Positions 43,178-51,442 of a DNA stretch of 64,000 nt are shown in pieces. Position numbers and translations under genes: made by a program. Position 1 is the stretch's first letter. Each line of letters opens with the position of its first letter. The notes beneath the pieces are model-generated. The model worked only from the letters and a program-made list of their open reading frames with translations, had not been told where the DNA came from and made no database searches. This stretch comes from Christensenellaceae bacterium (GTDB taxonomy: Bacteria > Bacillota > Clostridia > Christensenellales > CAG-138). Location of the stretch: assembly GCA_031261085.1 (NCBI GenBank), contig JAISKB010000014.1:79662-143661 (forward strand), written 5' to 3'.

Positions 43178-44941
43178 CTAAGCCCTCCGCAATGCTTTTG
43201 TTTTCGCTTCATCGATGGCATACGCGCCATCGAGCGCCACGCCATAAACCTCCAGCGCCGCTTCGCGCGATATATAGCCGTTTTTCGCATCCATCCGCAC
43301 GGCCTCCGCATCGCGCTTTTTTGGCTCGCCCCAGCCGCCGCCGCCCGAAGGATAGGATGTGAACGTGCCGCCATCTGGCAGCGATACCGCGCCCTTGGCG
43401 GCCAGCAGCCGCTCGCCCTGCAGGCCCTGGTTGATATACGCCATGTTGCAGGAGCCGGGCTTGCCGCCAAACAGGCCGTAAGGCGGGTTGATGCGGCCAT
43501 CGCCAAACATGACGAGGTCGGTGGCGGCGCCCTCATAAAAGCGGATGCGGTATTGCGCGCCGCTGCCGCCGCGGTATTCGCCCGCGCCGCAGGAATCGGT
43601 GGTAAATTCGTTAAACTCGGTGATATGCGGGTAGTCTACCTCGTTGGTTTCGATATTGGGGGCAATCAGGCCGCCCAGGTCGATGCCATCGCCAATATAG
43701 GGCCTGCCATCCGCGCCGCGCGCGCCGCCTGCCCCGCCAAACCCGTTGAAGCCAAACATAACATAAAAGTTTTCGCTGCGCGGATCCACACCCGTTACGG
43801 TGGGGCCGTTCCAGCGGTTCCAGCCGCTGGGTACGCGGTCCGGCAAAATATCCGCCAGGGCCATCCAGCAGGCCTCGAGTATGGCGCAGGCCGTATCCAG
43901 CGTGCAATAGGCCACCGGCGCCGGGAAGTCGGAGTTCACGATGCTCCCCTCGGGCGCGGTGATGTGGATGGGCCGGTAAACGCCCTCGTTATGCGGGATA
44001 TCCGGCGTGGTTACCGTGGTGAGGAAGGCGACGTATACGCAGGTGGCCGTGTTGGCGATGGGCGAGTTGCTCGGCCCCGCGCACTGCGGGCTGGAGCCCG
44101 CAAAATCGACATAGGCTTCCTCGCCCTTTACGGTGATGGTCACCTTAATGTCGAGCGGTGTATCGCTGAGGCCGTCCGAATCCAGCGTGGCCTGGCCGGT
44201 ATACACGCCATCGGGCAGCTTGGCGATTTCATCGCGCATGCGGCGCTCGGCATACAGGTGGATATCCTCTATGGTTTCCCGCGTTTTTTGCTCGCCATAT
44301 TTTTCCATCATCTCGAGTATGCGCTTTTCGCCCACGCTGCACGAGGCGACCTGCGCCTTCATATCCACCCAAATATCATCGGGCATGCGCGTGTTTACGC
44401 GGATCATATTGATTACATCGTCTATGGGCGTGTTGTCTTTGTAGATGCGCAGCGGCGGTATGCGCACGCCCTCGTGGAACAGCTCGGTAGCCGAGGGGCA
44501 ATAGGAGCCCGGCTCCATGCCGCCCACATCCCCGTGGTGCGCCCTGTTGATGGCTATAAATTGCAGCCTGCCGTTAAAAAACACCGGCTTCATAATGGTG
44601 ACATCCTGCAGGTGCGTGCCGCCCATGTAAGGGTCGTTGAGCACAAACACATCGCCCGGGTGAATATCCTCGCCAAAGTAGCGGGCCACGGCCTTGACGG
44701 ATTCCATGGCCGACGCAGTGTGGGAGGGCACGCCATCTACCTGGGAAACGATGCGGCAATCCCAATCGCAAATCGCGCAGGAAAAATCATGCACCTCCGC
44801 AAAGATGGGGGATATGGATGTGTTGATCATCGTGATGCCCATCTCCCGGTTGACGGTAAGCAAACGGTTGTAGATGACCGCAAAGGTTATTGGATCCTTC
44901 GCGCCTTCAAATTCTTTTTTGCGTTCGGGTGTGGCGCTCAT
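43178..44941 (-). CDS. Hydantoinase/oxoprolinase B subunit
   Basis: A 587 aa HyuB-family subunit. FAVIYNRLLTVNREMGITMINTS and DVFVLNDPYMGGTHLQDVTIM are the N-terminal family blocks, and the C-terminal LPSGGGGWG-like SYPSGGGGWGEPKKRD is typical. With HyuA it forms an ATP-dependent enzyme that opens hydantoin, N-methylhydantoin or 5-oxoproline rings; acetone carboxylase subunits are also related. Overlaps hyuA by 4 bases (ATGA). Confidence 0.88.
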   Translation of the reverse strand: MSATPERKKEFEGAKDPITFAVIYNRLLTVNREMGITMINTSISPIFAEVHDFSCAICDWDCRIVSQVDGVPSHTASAMESVKAVARYFGEDIHPGDVFVLNDPYMGGTHLQDVTIMKPVFFNGRLQFIAINRAHHGDVGGMEPGSYCPSATELFHEGVRIPPLRIYKDNTPIDDVINMIRVNTRMPDDIWVDMKAQVASCSVGEKRILEMMEKYGEQKTRETIEDIHLYAERRMRDEIAKLPDGVYTGQATLDSDGLSDTPLDIKVTITVKGEEAYVDFAGSSPQCAGPSNSPIANTATCVYVAFLTTVTTPDIPHNEGVYRPIHITAPEGSIVNSDFPAPVAYCTLDTACAILEACWMALADILPDRVPSGWNRWNGPTVTGVDPRSENFYVMFGFNGFGGAGGARGADGRPYIGDGIDLGGLIAPNIETNEVDYPHITEFNEFTTDSCGAGEYRGGSGAQYRIRFYEGAATDLVMFGDGRINPPYGLFGGKPGSCNMAYINQGLQGERLLAAKGAVSLPDGGTFTSYPSGGGGWGEPKKRDAEAVRMDAKNGYISREAALEVYGVALDGAYAIDEAKTKALRRA

Positions 44942-47007
44942 GCTTTCACCTCCATAACGATGTTGCCGAATTCATCTATGCGCGCATTCCAGTTGGGGTG
45001 CACCACGACCGTGGTAATGCGCTCCTCTATAACGGCCGGGCCGGCGATTTTATGGCCTACATACAGCTTGCCCCGGTCGTATACCGGCACGCGCCGCCAA
45101 TCGCCATATTCCTCAAAATACAGCTCGCGCTCATTTTTTATGGCTTCGCTTTCGCTATGGCTGCCCGCCGCCTGCTTTTCGAGTGTGGTTTTGGCCACAT
45201 GGCCCACGCCTGTTACCCGCAGGTTGACGATTTCCATAGGCGTTTCGGGCGTGGAGTAGCTGTACAGCCGCTCGTGCGCCGCGTGGAACGTAGCCGCTAT
45301 CTCCTCCACATGCTCCGCCGTTATGGCGCGGCCGCTCGGCATGGGCACCGTCACCTCATGGTGCTGGCCCACATACCGTATATCGAGATACCGCTCCAGC
45401 GAAACATCCTCGCGCTGCACGCCCTCGCTAAGCAGCTCGGCAAGCGCCGTCTTTTCGGTGCTTGCGATGACGGCGTTGAACCCATCCAAATCGAGCCCCG
45501 GTATCACGCCGCTAAAGCTGCGCACATTGTCGAGCCGTATGTCGGATTCGAGCATGCCCAGCGCGCAGAATACCGAGGCCGCCATGGGCACGATCACCTG
45601 CTTGGCGCCCACCTCTTCGGCTATTTTGCAGGCGTGGATAGAGCAGGCGCCGCCCGCGCTCACCAGCGCAAACTCCCGCGGGTCATAGCCCTTTTGCACG
45701 GATACGACCTTGGTGGCATCGGCCATGCTCTGGTTCACGATGCGGAATATACCGGCGGCCGCCTTCTCTACACTTAAGCCCATGCGCCCGGCCACCTTTT
45801 CTTGCATCATGGCGCGGCATTTGTCGTAGTTGATCTGCATTTCGCCGCCGAGGAAGAAGTCTTTGTTCAAATAGCCCAGCAGCAGGTTTGCGTCGGTCAC
45901 GGTGGGTTTTTCGCCGCCGCGGTCGTAGCAGACCGGCCCGGGGTTGGAATAAGCGGATTCGGGGCCGACCTTCAGCATGCCCCATTTATCTATCCACGCT
46001 ACAGAGCCGCCGCCCGCGCCGATTGTATGGATATCGATCATCGGCTTCGCCACGCGGTAGCCGGCTATCTCCCCCTCGGTACTAAGGCTGATTTCGCCAT
46101 CGTTAATGAGCGATACATCGAAGGATGTGCCGCCCATGTCCATCAATATCAGGTTGCGGCTGCCCGTAAGCCCCGCAAAGAACACCGCGCCCGTAGCGCC
46201 TGCCGCCGGGCCGGATAGCAACGTGGCCGACGCATGCCGTATGGCGGTATCCGCCGTCATCATGCCGCCGTTGGACGCCACCACATAAAACGCCTTTTTG
46301 AGGCCATCCGATTTGAGCTTTTGCTCTAGGTTCCGAAGGTATACCGTGAGCTTGGGCCCCACATAGGCGTTGGCCACCGTGGTGGATTGGCGCTCGTATT
46401 CGCGGATTTGCGGCAGCACCTCGCCGGAGTGCGATACAAACACCCCGGGCAGCTCGCGCTCCACAATCTCGCGGATGCGTTTTTCGTGCGCGGCGTTGAG
46501 GTAGGAGAACAGCGTGCAGATGGCCACCGCCGTAACGCCCTCTTTTCGGAAATCCGCACAGATGCCTATGACCTCTTCTTCGTTCAGCGGCACCACCTCG
46601 CGCCCCAAATAATCGAGCCGCTCCGTAACGCCGCACCGCAGGTAACGCGGCACCAACGGCGCCGGCGTATACAGGAACAAATCCCAGATGTTGTCCTTGT
46701 GCGCCCGGCGCATCTCCAGCGTATCGCGGAAGCCCTTGGTAAGTATGAGCCCCGTCTTTGCGCCCGTGCCGGTGAGCAGCGTGTTTGTGGCCACGGTGGT
46801 GCCGTGCGCAAACAAATCCGCCCCGCCTAAAAACCCGTTCAGGTCCAAACCGAAGAACTCCGCAGCCTTTTTGATCACGTTGTAAAGGCCTATGGATTGA
46901 TCCTCCGGGGTGGAAAGCTCCTTGAACGTGTGGATTGCGCCATTATCGCTGATTACTACGCAATCCGTGAATGTTCCGCCAATATCTACGCCAATTCGAT
47001 ACCGCAT
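44938..47007 (-). CDS. Hydantoinase/oxoprolinase A subunit
   Basis: A 689 aa HyuA-family ATPase subunit. IGVDIGGTFTDCVVI at residue 4 is the phosphate-binding motif; NAYVGPKLTVYL, NGGMMTADTAIRHASATLLSGPAAG and LILMDMGGTSFDVSLI follow in order. It phosphorylates the ring carbonyl before hydrolysis by the HyuAB pair. AAAAGGAGTGAGCGG gives a good ribosome site. It is the first gene of the long minus-strand operon and follows a structured RNA leader. Confidence 0.9.
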   Translation of the reverse strand: MRYRIGVDIGGTFTDCVVISDNGAIHTFKELSTPEDQSIGLYNVIKKAAEFFGLDLNGFLGGADLFAHGTTVATNTLLTGTGAKTGLILTKGFRDTLEMRRAHKDNIWDLFLYTPAPLVPRYLRCGVTERLDYLGREVVPLNEEEVIGICADFRKEGVTAVAICTLFSYLNAAHEKRIREIVERELPGVFVSHSGEVLPQIREYERQSTTVANAYVGPKLTVYLRNLEQKLKSDGLKKAFYVVASNGGMMTADTAIRHASATLLSGPAAGATGAVFFAGLTGSRNLILMDMGGTSFDVSLINDGEISLSTEGEIAGYRVAKPMIDIHTIGAGGGSVAWIDKWGMLKVGPESAYSNPGPVCYDRGGEKPTVTDANLLLGYLNKDFFLGGEMQINYDKCRAMMQEKVAGRMGLSVEKAAAGIFRIVNQSMADATKVVSVQKGYDPREFALVSAGGACSIHACKIAEEVGAKQVIVPMAASVFCALGMLESDIRLDNVRSFSGVIPGLDLDGFNAVIASTEKTALAELLSEGVQREDVSLERYLDIRYVGQHHEVTVPMPSGRAITAEHVEEIAATFHAAHERLYSYSTPETPMEIVNLRVTGVGHVAKTTLEKQAAGSHSESEAIKNERELYFEEYGDWRRVPVYDRGKLYVGHKIAGPAVIEERITTVVVHPNWNARIDEFGNIVMEVKA

Positions 47008-47072
47008 CCGCTCACTCCTTTTCGTATGATAAGCCTGGTTATTCTACAAGGCGACAGCTTTATGAAAGCATA

Positions 47073-47085
47073 AAGTCCTGACAAG
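47073..47085 (-). promoter_or_regulatory. Sequence able to pair with the 3' strand of RNA element A
   Basis: On the minus strand CTTGTCAGGACTT (47085 to 47073) is complementary over 13 bases, with one G-U pair, to AAGTCCTGGCAAG at 47143-47131, the closing strand of the upstream structured element. It lies 66 bases before the hyuA start and could form a competing helix. Confidence 0.55.
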
Positions 47086-47130
47086 CCCTTGTGCATGGCA
47101 ATGCCAATATGGCGCCAATACACAAAAAAC

Positions 47131-47206
47131 TTGCCAGGACTTGTCGTCAACGCAGCTTACGCTACTTCCAGATGGGCGGCGCGCCCATCTCACCACACAA
47201 AGCCCC
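47131..47206 (-). ncRNA. Unidentified structured RNA element, copy A (hyuA leader)
   Basis: On the minus strand the element starts GGGGCTTTGTGTGGTGAGAT, has a 9 bp hairpin closed by AGATGGGCG/CGCCCATCT, then GGAAG, a second hairpin GTAGC/GCTGC, then CGTTGACGACAAGTCC, which pairs back to the 5' GGGCTTTGT. Copy B shares all unpaired blocks and keeps both hairpins with different bases. The three-way junction looks like a riboswitch aptamer, but I do not recognise the class. It is 124 bases upstream of hyuA. Confidence 0.65.
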
Positions 47207-47339
47207 ATGATCGCTGCAGCTTATATTTAATTTAAGTGATACACGAACCCAAGAAACCCGAAAAAGCCAGTGCCTTTGCCCGCTATGGGTAGATGTCAAA
47301 CCTGCGCAAAAAAATTACAACGGGCACTCTCTTACGAGT

Positions 47340-47368
47340 ATCTTACATCCGGCAAGTTTTTTAGTCAA
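47340..47368 (-). promoter_or_regulatory. Promoter upstream of hyuA and RNA element A
   Basis: On the minus strand TTGACT (47363-47368) and TAAGAT (47340-47345) with a 17 bp spacer, between tRNA-Sec and RNA element A. The 393-base stretch from 47008 to 47400 holds this promoter, element A and its pairing partner; no gene is seen. Confidence 0.6.
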
Positions 47369-47400
47369 GCATGAAATATCGCATGGCGCTCCCCAAAATT

Positions 47401-47496
47401 TGGCGGGAGTATGTGGGAATCGAACCCACCTAAGCGGTATTAAGCACTATTACCGGTTTTGAAGACCGGAGGGCACACCAGCACCCATCTACTCCC
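47401..47496 (-). tRNA. selC: tRNA-Sec (UCA anticodon)
   Basis: A 96-base selenocysteine tRNA reading GGGAGTAG at its 5' end and CTCCCGCCA at its 3' end, with CCA encoded. The anticodon TCA is at 47460-47462 in a CTTCAAA loop on a CCGGT/ACCGG stem. The extended D stem (GGGTGC/GTGCCC) and the long variable arm are tRNA-Sec features. It decodes the UGA codons of grdA and the grdB-like gene in this window. Confidence 0.96.
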
Positions 47497-47506
47497 ATAA
47501 CAAATG

Positions 47507-47517
47507 CACAAAGCCCC
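47507..47517 (-). promoter_or_regulatory. Duplicate of the element's 5' strand next to tRNA-Sec
   Basis: GGGGCTTTGTG on the minus strand repeats the 5' closing strand of the structured element. It lies 56 bases after element B and 11 bases before tRNA-Sec, so it could compete for the ACAAGTCC strand of element B. Confidence 0.45.
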
Positions 47518-47572
47518 AGCTTCGATTTGCTGCCAGTTCATGCGCCTCGCGCCCATACGGCAATAAAATCAA

Positions 47573-47646
47573 GCCAGGACTTGTCGTCAACGCGGTAAAA
47601 TACCGCTTCCAGACAGGCAATATGCCTATCTCACCACACAAAGCCC
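47573..47646 (-). ncRNA. Unidentified structured RNA element, copy B (before tRNA-Sec)
   Basis: Same architecture as copy A: GGGCTTTGTGTGGTGAGAT, a hairpin AGATAGGCA/TGCCTGTCT, GGAAG, a hairpin GCGGTA/TACCGC, then CGTTGACGACAAGTCCTGGC. Against copy A the first hairpin shows G-C to A-T replacements at two pairs and one A-T to G-T change, and the second hairpin differs throughout yet still pairs, which is evidence of selection on structure. It lies between selB and tRNA-Sec. Confidence 0.65.
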
Positions 47647-47733
47647 ATTGTCATCTAGGATATGCAGCCCGGTTATGAAGGGGCGCTCCTGCCACTGCGA
47701 ACGAAACGCCGCTATTTACCCAAGCTTTAGGAT

Positions 47734-47762
47734 ATCGTACATCGGGCGGACGCGCGCGTCAA
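47734..47762 (-). promoter_or_regulatory. Promoter upstream of RNA element B and tRNA-Sec
   Basis: On the minus strand TTGACG (47757-47762) and TACGAT (47734-47739) with a 17 bp spacer, between the selB stop and element B. The 314-base gap 47497-47810 contains only this promoter, element B and the duplicated strand near the tRNA. Confidence 0.6.
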
Positions 47763-47810
47763 GTCCCCATCGTTATGTTATTTTTAATATAACGCGGGCA
47801 AATAAGCGCC

Positions 47811-49727
47811 TTATGCCTGCAGTTTGCCGCCCGGCAAACGCGCTTCGCCCAGCTTTTTCGTATACCCCAAATCGTCAAAATATTCCAGCAGCGGCAGCGC
47901 ATATTTGCGCGAGGTGCCCAGCATATCGCGGAACTGCGCCAGCGTCAGCTCGGCCTGCGCGGCAAAATGCGCCTGTACCAGCCCCCTCGCCTGCGCTACG
48001 GCGTCGCGGTGGAAGCAAACGCCCTGCCCCGCCATCACCAGCGCGCCCTGCTCCGTAAGCGCTTCGAACACCTGCCGGGCCGCCGCCTTATCCTTCGGAT
48101 AGGCCGCAATGGCTTCCTCCGGCGTGGGCGGCGCAAAAGGAGCGCCGGCAAACCGGGCGGCTATATCCTCCGCCAGCTTTTTATCCTTTGCGTCGAATTC
48201 GATGTGGAAATCGGCCAGCGCCACCCGCTGCCCCACAAAGCGTATGGAGTTTGCGCCGCCCTCGGCAAACAGCATAAGCAGCTTATCCGCCAGGGCCAGC
48301 TCTGCCCCCGGCAGCAAACGGCCGCGCAATTCATCGCGCCGCATGCCCGCCTGCAAACGGTTTTGCGCGTGATACTCCCGCAGCAGCGCGCACAGCCGCC
48401 GCTCCAGCGCCTGCGCATAGGTTTTGCTGACCGCCGTTTTTTGCGTGAGGAATATCACGCTCCCATCCGCCCGCAGCGTATCCAGCTCGCGCGCAAAATC
48501 CTGCGCCTCCATAGCCAGCTGCTTGCGCACCTGCTCCAGCGGCACAAGGCGCGGCGAGCCTTCCTCCACCGCCTGCAGCAGGTTGAGCAGGGGCGAGCCC
48601 TGCTCCCGCACGCGCAGGCTTTCGAGCACCTTGGCATCGTGCCGCCGGTGCCGCGCCGGGTTTGCGTTTAGCACGATGCCGCCGCCCACGGTTTCGAGCG
48701 GGGAATAAAAGCGCACCACGAAGCGGTCGCCTTTTTTGGCGGCCACCTTTTCGGTAAAGCGCAGCTGGGCATAGCCCTCCTGCCCCGGCCCCAGCGCGCT
48801 CTGCTCCAGCAAGGCCACCTTGCACAGCACTTCCCGCGCGCCATGGTAAAAGTGCAGGCGCGAGCCATCCTTAATTTCGCGCTCGCTGCCGCTCAGCACG
48901 CGCAGCCGCACATCCAGCATCTGCGTGTTTTGCATGGAACCCGGCAGGGCCAGCGTATCGCCGCGCGCCGCCTCGTCCTTCTTCAGCCCGGCGAGGTTTA
49001 CCGCCACGCGCTGCCCCGATTCGGCCGTCTCCACCCGGTTGGAATGCACCTGCAAATTGCGCACGCGCAGGCGCAACCCCGAAGGGTACAGCTCGGCCTC
49101 CTCCCCGATGGATACGGCGCCCTCTATCAGCGTGCCGGTGAGCACCGTGCCATGGCCCTCCACCGAAAACACACGATCCACCGGCAGGCGAAACGCGTGG
49201 GATATCTTTTTTTGCCGCGTTTCCGCCACCAGGTCAAAAAGCAGGGCGCGCAGCGGTTCTATACCCTGCCCCGTTACAGCCGAGGCCTCCAGTATGGGCG
49301 CACCCTGCAAAAACGTGCCCTCTACCGCCTTTTGTATATCCGCCCGTATAAGCTCGAGCCAATCCTGCTCCACCAGATCGACCTTTGTGATAACGATCAG
49401 CCCGCGCTCTATGCCCAGCAGGTCGAGTATGCCCAAATGCTCTATGGTCTGCGGCATCACGCCATCATCCGCGGCCACCACCAGCATCGCCAAATCGATG
49501 CCGCCCGCGCCCGCCAGCATGTTTTTGATAAATTTTTCGTGCCCCGGCACATCCACGATGCCGGCGCGCCCGCCATCGGGCAGGTTTAGGTAAGCGAAGC
49601 CCAGCTCAATGGTGATGCCGCGCTGCTTCTCCTCCTTGAGCCGGTCGGTATCGATGCCGGTAAGCGCCTTGACGAGCAGCGTTTTGCCATGATCCACATG
49701 CCCGGCCGTGCCGATGATCGCGTTCAT
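47811..49727 (-). CDS. selB: Selenocysteine-specific elongation factor SelB
   Basis: A 638 aa GTPase that carries Sec-tRNA to the ribosome at SECIS-marked UGA codons. G-domain motifs are [11 protein letters not shown] at 6-16, DVPGHEKF near 57 and ITKVDL near 113, followed by EF-Tu-like beta domains. The C-terminal third contains winged-helix repeats that bind the SECIS ([26 protein letters not shown] near the end). The true start is the ATG at 49727, overlapping the selA stop by 4 bases; an open frame upstream of it is not part of the gene. Confidence 0.96.
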   Translation of the reverse strand: MNAIIGTAGHVDHGKTLLVKALTGIDTDRLKEEKQRGITIELGFAYLNLPDGGRAGIVDVPGHEKFIKNMLAGAGGIDLAMLVVAADDGVMPQTIEHLGILDLLGIERGLIVITKVDLVEQDWLELIRADIQKAVEGTFLQGAPILEASAVTGQGIEPLRALLFDLVAETRQKKISHAFRLPVDRVFSVEGHGTVLTGTLIEGAVSIGEEAELYPSGLRLRVRNLQVHSNRVETAESGQRVAVNLAGLKKDEAARGDTLALPGSMQNTQMLDVRLRVLSGSEREIKDGSRLHFYHGAREVLCKVALLEQSALGPGQEGYAQLRFTEKVAAKKGDRFVVRFYSPLETVGGGIVLNANPARHRRHDAKVLESLRVREQGSPLLNLLQAVEEGSPRLVPLEQVRKQLAMEAQDFARELDTLRADGSVIFLTQKTAVSKTYAQALERRLCALLREYHAQNRLQAGMRRDELRGRLLPGAELALADKLLMLFAEGGANSIRFVGQRVALADFHIEFDAKDKKLAEDIAARFAGAPFAPPTPEEAIAAYPKDKAAARQVFEALTEQGALVMAGQGVCFHRDAVAQARGLVQAHFAAQAELTLAQFRDMLGTSRKYALPLLEYFDDLGYTKKLGEARLPGGKLQA

Positions 49728-51115
49728 GCCAGCACCCTGCGCAGGCAGGCCTCCACAATGGGGAAATCCGCCTCGTCCATCGTGCGCACATCCAGCAGCA
49801 CCATATCCCGCGCGATGCGCGAGATGATGGGGACCTCCGCGCCGCGCAGAGCCTGCTCCAACGCGTCCGCGCCCGCCGGCGTGGGCGTAAGCTCCACCGC
49901 GGCCGAAAGTAAAACCTGCGTGGGCAGCGCGCCGCCGCCCGCCCGGCCCTCTTCCCGCAGCGCGCGCACGCCATAGTGCCAAAACGCGAGCCGCTCGGCC
50001 AGCCTTTCCGCCTTGGCTTGCAGCTCCTCCAAGCTTATGTGCAGCATGGCCAGCACGGGTATCTCCCGCGCGGCGCGCCCGGCGTCGCGGTATAACCGCA
50101 GCGTGCTCTCGAGCGCGGCCAGCGTGAGCTTGCCCGGCCGAAGCACGCGCATGAGCGGGTGGCGCGCAAGCTTGGCTATCGTTTCGGCCTTGCCCATCAG
50201 CACCCCCGCCTGCGGGCCGCCCAGCAGCTTATCCGCGCTAAAGGTCACGGCATCCGCGCCCTTGGCGATGCAGGCCGCGATATGCGGCACGCTATGTATA
50301 CCCAAGGGTTCCAGCGGCAGCAGGGTGCCGCTGCCCAAATCATAATACACCGGCAGGCCGTGCGCTTTGCCCAGCACGGCCAGCTCCTCCAGCGAGGTTT
50401 CCTCGGTGAAGCCCTCCACCTTAAAATTGCTGGTATGCACCTTAAACAGCGCGCCCGTCTGCCCGGGGCAGATGGCGGCCTCATAATCGCGCGCGCGGGT
50501 GCGGTTGGTGGTGCCCACCTCCCGCAGGGTCGCGCCCGCCAGCGTCATAATATCCGGTATGCGAAACGCCGCGCCTATCTCCACCAGTTCCCCGCGCGAT
50601 ACGATTACCTCGGCGCCGGGCCGCAGCGCGTGCAGCAGCAAAAACACCGCCGCGGCATTGTTGTTCACCACCAGCGCCGCCTCCGCGCCCGTCAGCTCCC
50701 GCAGCAGCTCGGCCACATACTGGCTGCGCTCGCCGCGCCCGCCGCGCTCGATATCATACTCGATGTTGACATACCCCCGCGCAGCTTCGGCTATATCCTC
50801 CAGCGCCTGCTCGGCCAGCGGCGCGCGGCCTATGTTGGTGTGCAGCACCACGCCCGTCGCGTTGATGACGCGGCGCATACGCGGCCTCGCCCCCTGCCCC
50901 GCCAACTCACAAATGCGAGCCTCCAGCACATCGGCAGGGGGCAGCGGCATATCCGGGTTGCTCAACAGCGCATCGCGCAGCTGTGCAAGCACGCCGCGGG
51001 CGGCCCGCGTAACGGCGGCACGCCCATATTTGCGCGCCGTCTCGGCCAAAGCGGGCCTTTCTATCAGCTCATCCACCTTTGGGATTTTACGCAGTTTCTC
51101 CTGCCGCTCATCCAT
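49724..51115 (-). CDS. selA: L-seryl-tRNA(Sec) selenium transferase
   Basis: PLP enzyme of 463 aa that turns seryl-tRNA-Sec into selenocysteinyl-tRNA-Sec using selenophosphate. The N-terminal tRNA-binding region is followed by INATGVVLHTNIGRAPL near 84 and the PLP lysine in VTFSADKLLGGPQAG near 290. AGGAGGCGGCGAT precedes the ATG. selA-selB-tRNA-Sec lie in order on the minus strand; selD, which makes selenophosphate, is not in the window. Confidence 0.96.
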   Translation of the reverse strand: MDERQEKLRKIPKVDELIERPALAETARKYGRAAVTRAARGVLAQLRDALLSNPDMPLPPADVLEARICELAGQGARPRMRRVINATGVVLHTNIGRAPLAEQALEDIAEAARGYVNIEYDIERGGRGERSQYVAELLRELTGAEAALVVNNNAAAVFLLLHALRPGAEVIVSRGELVEIGAAFRIPDIMTLAGATLREVGTTNRTRARDYEAAICPGQTGALFKVHTSNFKVEGFTEETSLEELAVLGKAHGLPVYYDLGSGTLLPLEPLGIHSVPHIAACIAKGADAVTFSADKLLGGPQAGVLMGKAETIAKLARHPLMRVLRPGKLTLAALESTLRLYRDAGRAAREIPVLAMLHISLEELQAKAERLAERLAFWHYGVRALREEGRAGGGALPTQVLLSAAVELTPTPAGADALEQALRGAEVPIISRIARDMVLLDVRTMDEADFPIVEACLRRVLA

Positions 51116-51351
51116 ATCGCCGCCTCCTGCTCGTTAACGTGATAATTTATTATACATTCCCCCCTAATTGCAAGCAATACTGTTTTGCGCCGCGTTTTTT
51201 GGCCCCGATTTATGCCCGGCCGAAAAATTGTTTATATTTTCGTGAAGCCCGTCCTTTAATCTCTTCCCCGAGAGGGAATTTTGCGGCATACCATTCACGG
51301 GGGCGGCGGCGAGCCCAGCCCGGCCGAACGGCATGGATGAAAACTTTTGGC

Positions 51352-51380
51352 TTGACAAGGCTATAAATGAATGGTTAAAT
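51352..51380 (+). promoter_or_regulatory. Promoter of the trxB-trxA-grdACD operon
   Basis: TTGACA (51352-51357) and TTAAAT (51375-51380) with a 17 bp spacer, about 63 bases before trxB. AATGAATGGTT occurs at 51366-51376 and again at 51397-51407, 31 bp apart, so a regulator could bind both across the promoter. The 327-base gap 51116-51442 otherwise shows no gene. Confidence 0.65.
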
Positions 51381-51442
51381 GACAATAATCTCACAATGAA
51401 TGGTTTCATGCGCTTATAATTATGCAAAACAGGTGACTAAGT

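Noticed and set aside
47131..47206. Purine riboswitch before hyuA
   Set aside because: The three-way junction was checked for the purine aptamer core and its loop-loop bases; they do not match, nor do TPP, glycine, SAM, guanidine or THF consensus blocks as I remember them.
49728..49982. N-terminal extension of SelB
   Set aside because: The open frame continues upstream inside selA, but SelB proteins begin with the G domain ([15 protein letters not shown]), and the ATG at 49727 overlaps the selA stop in the usual coupled arrangement.
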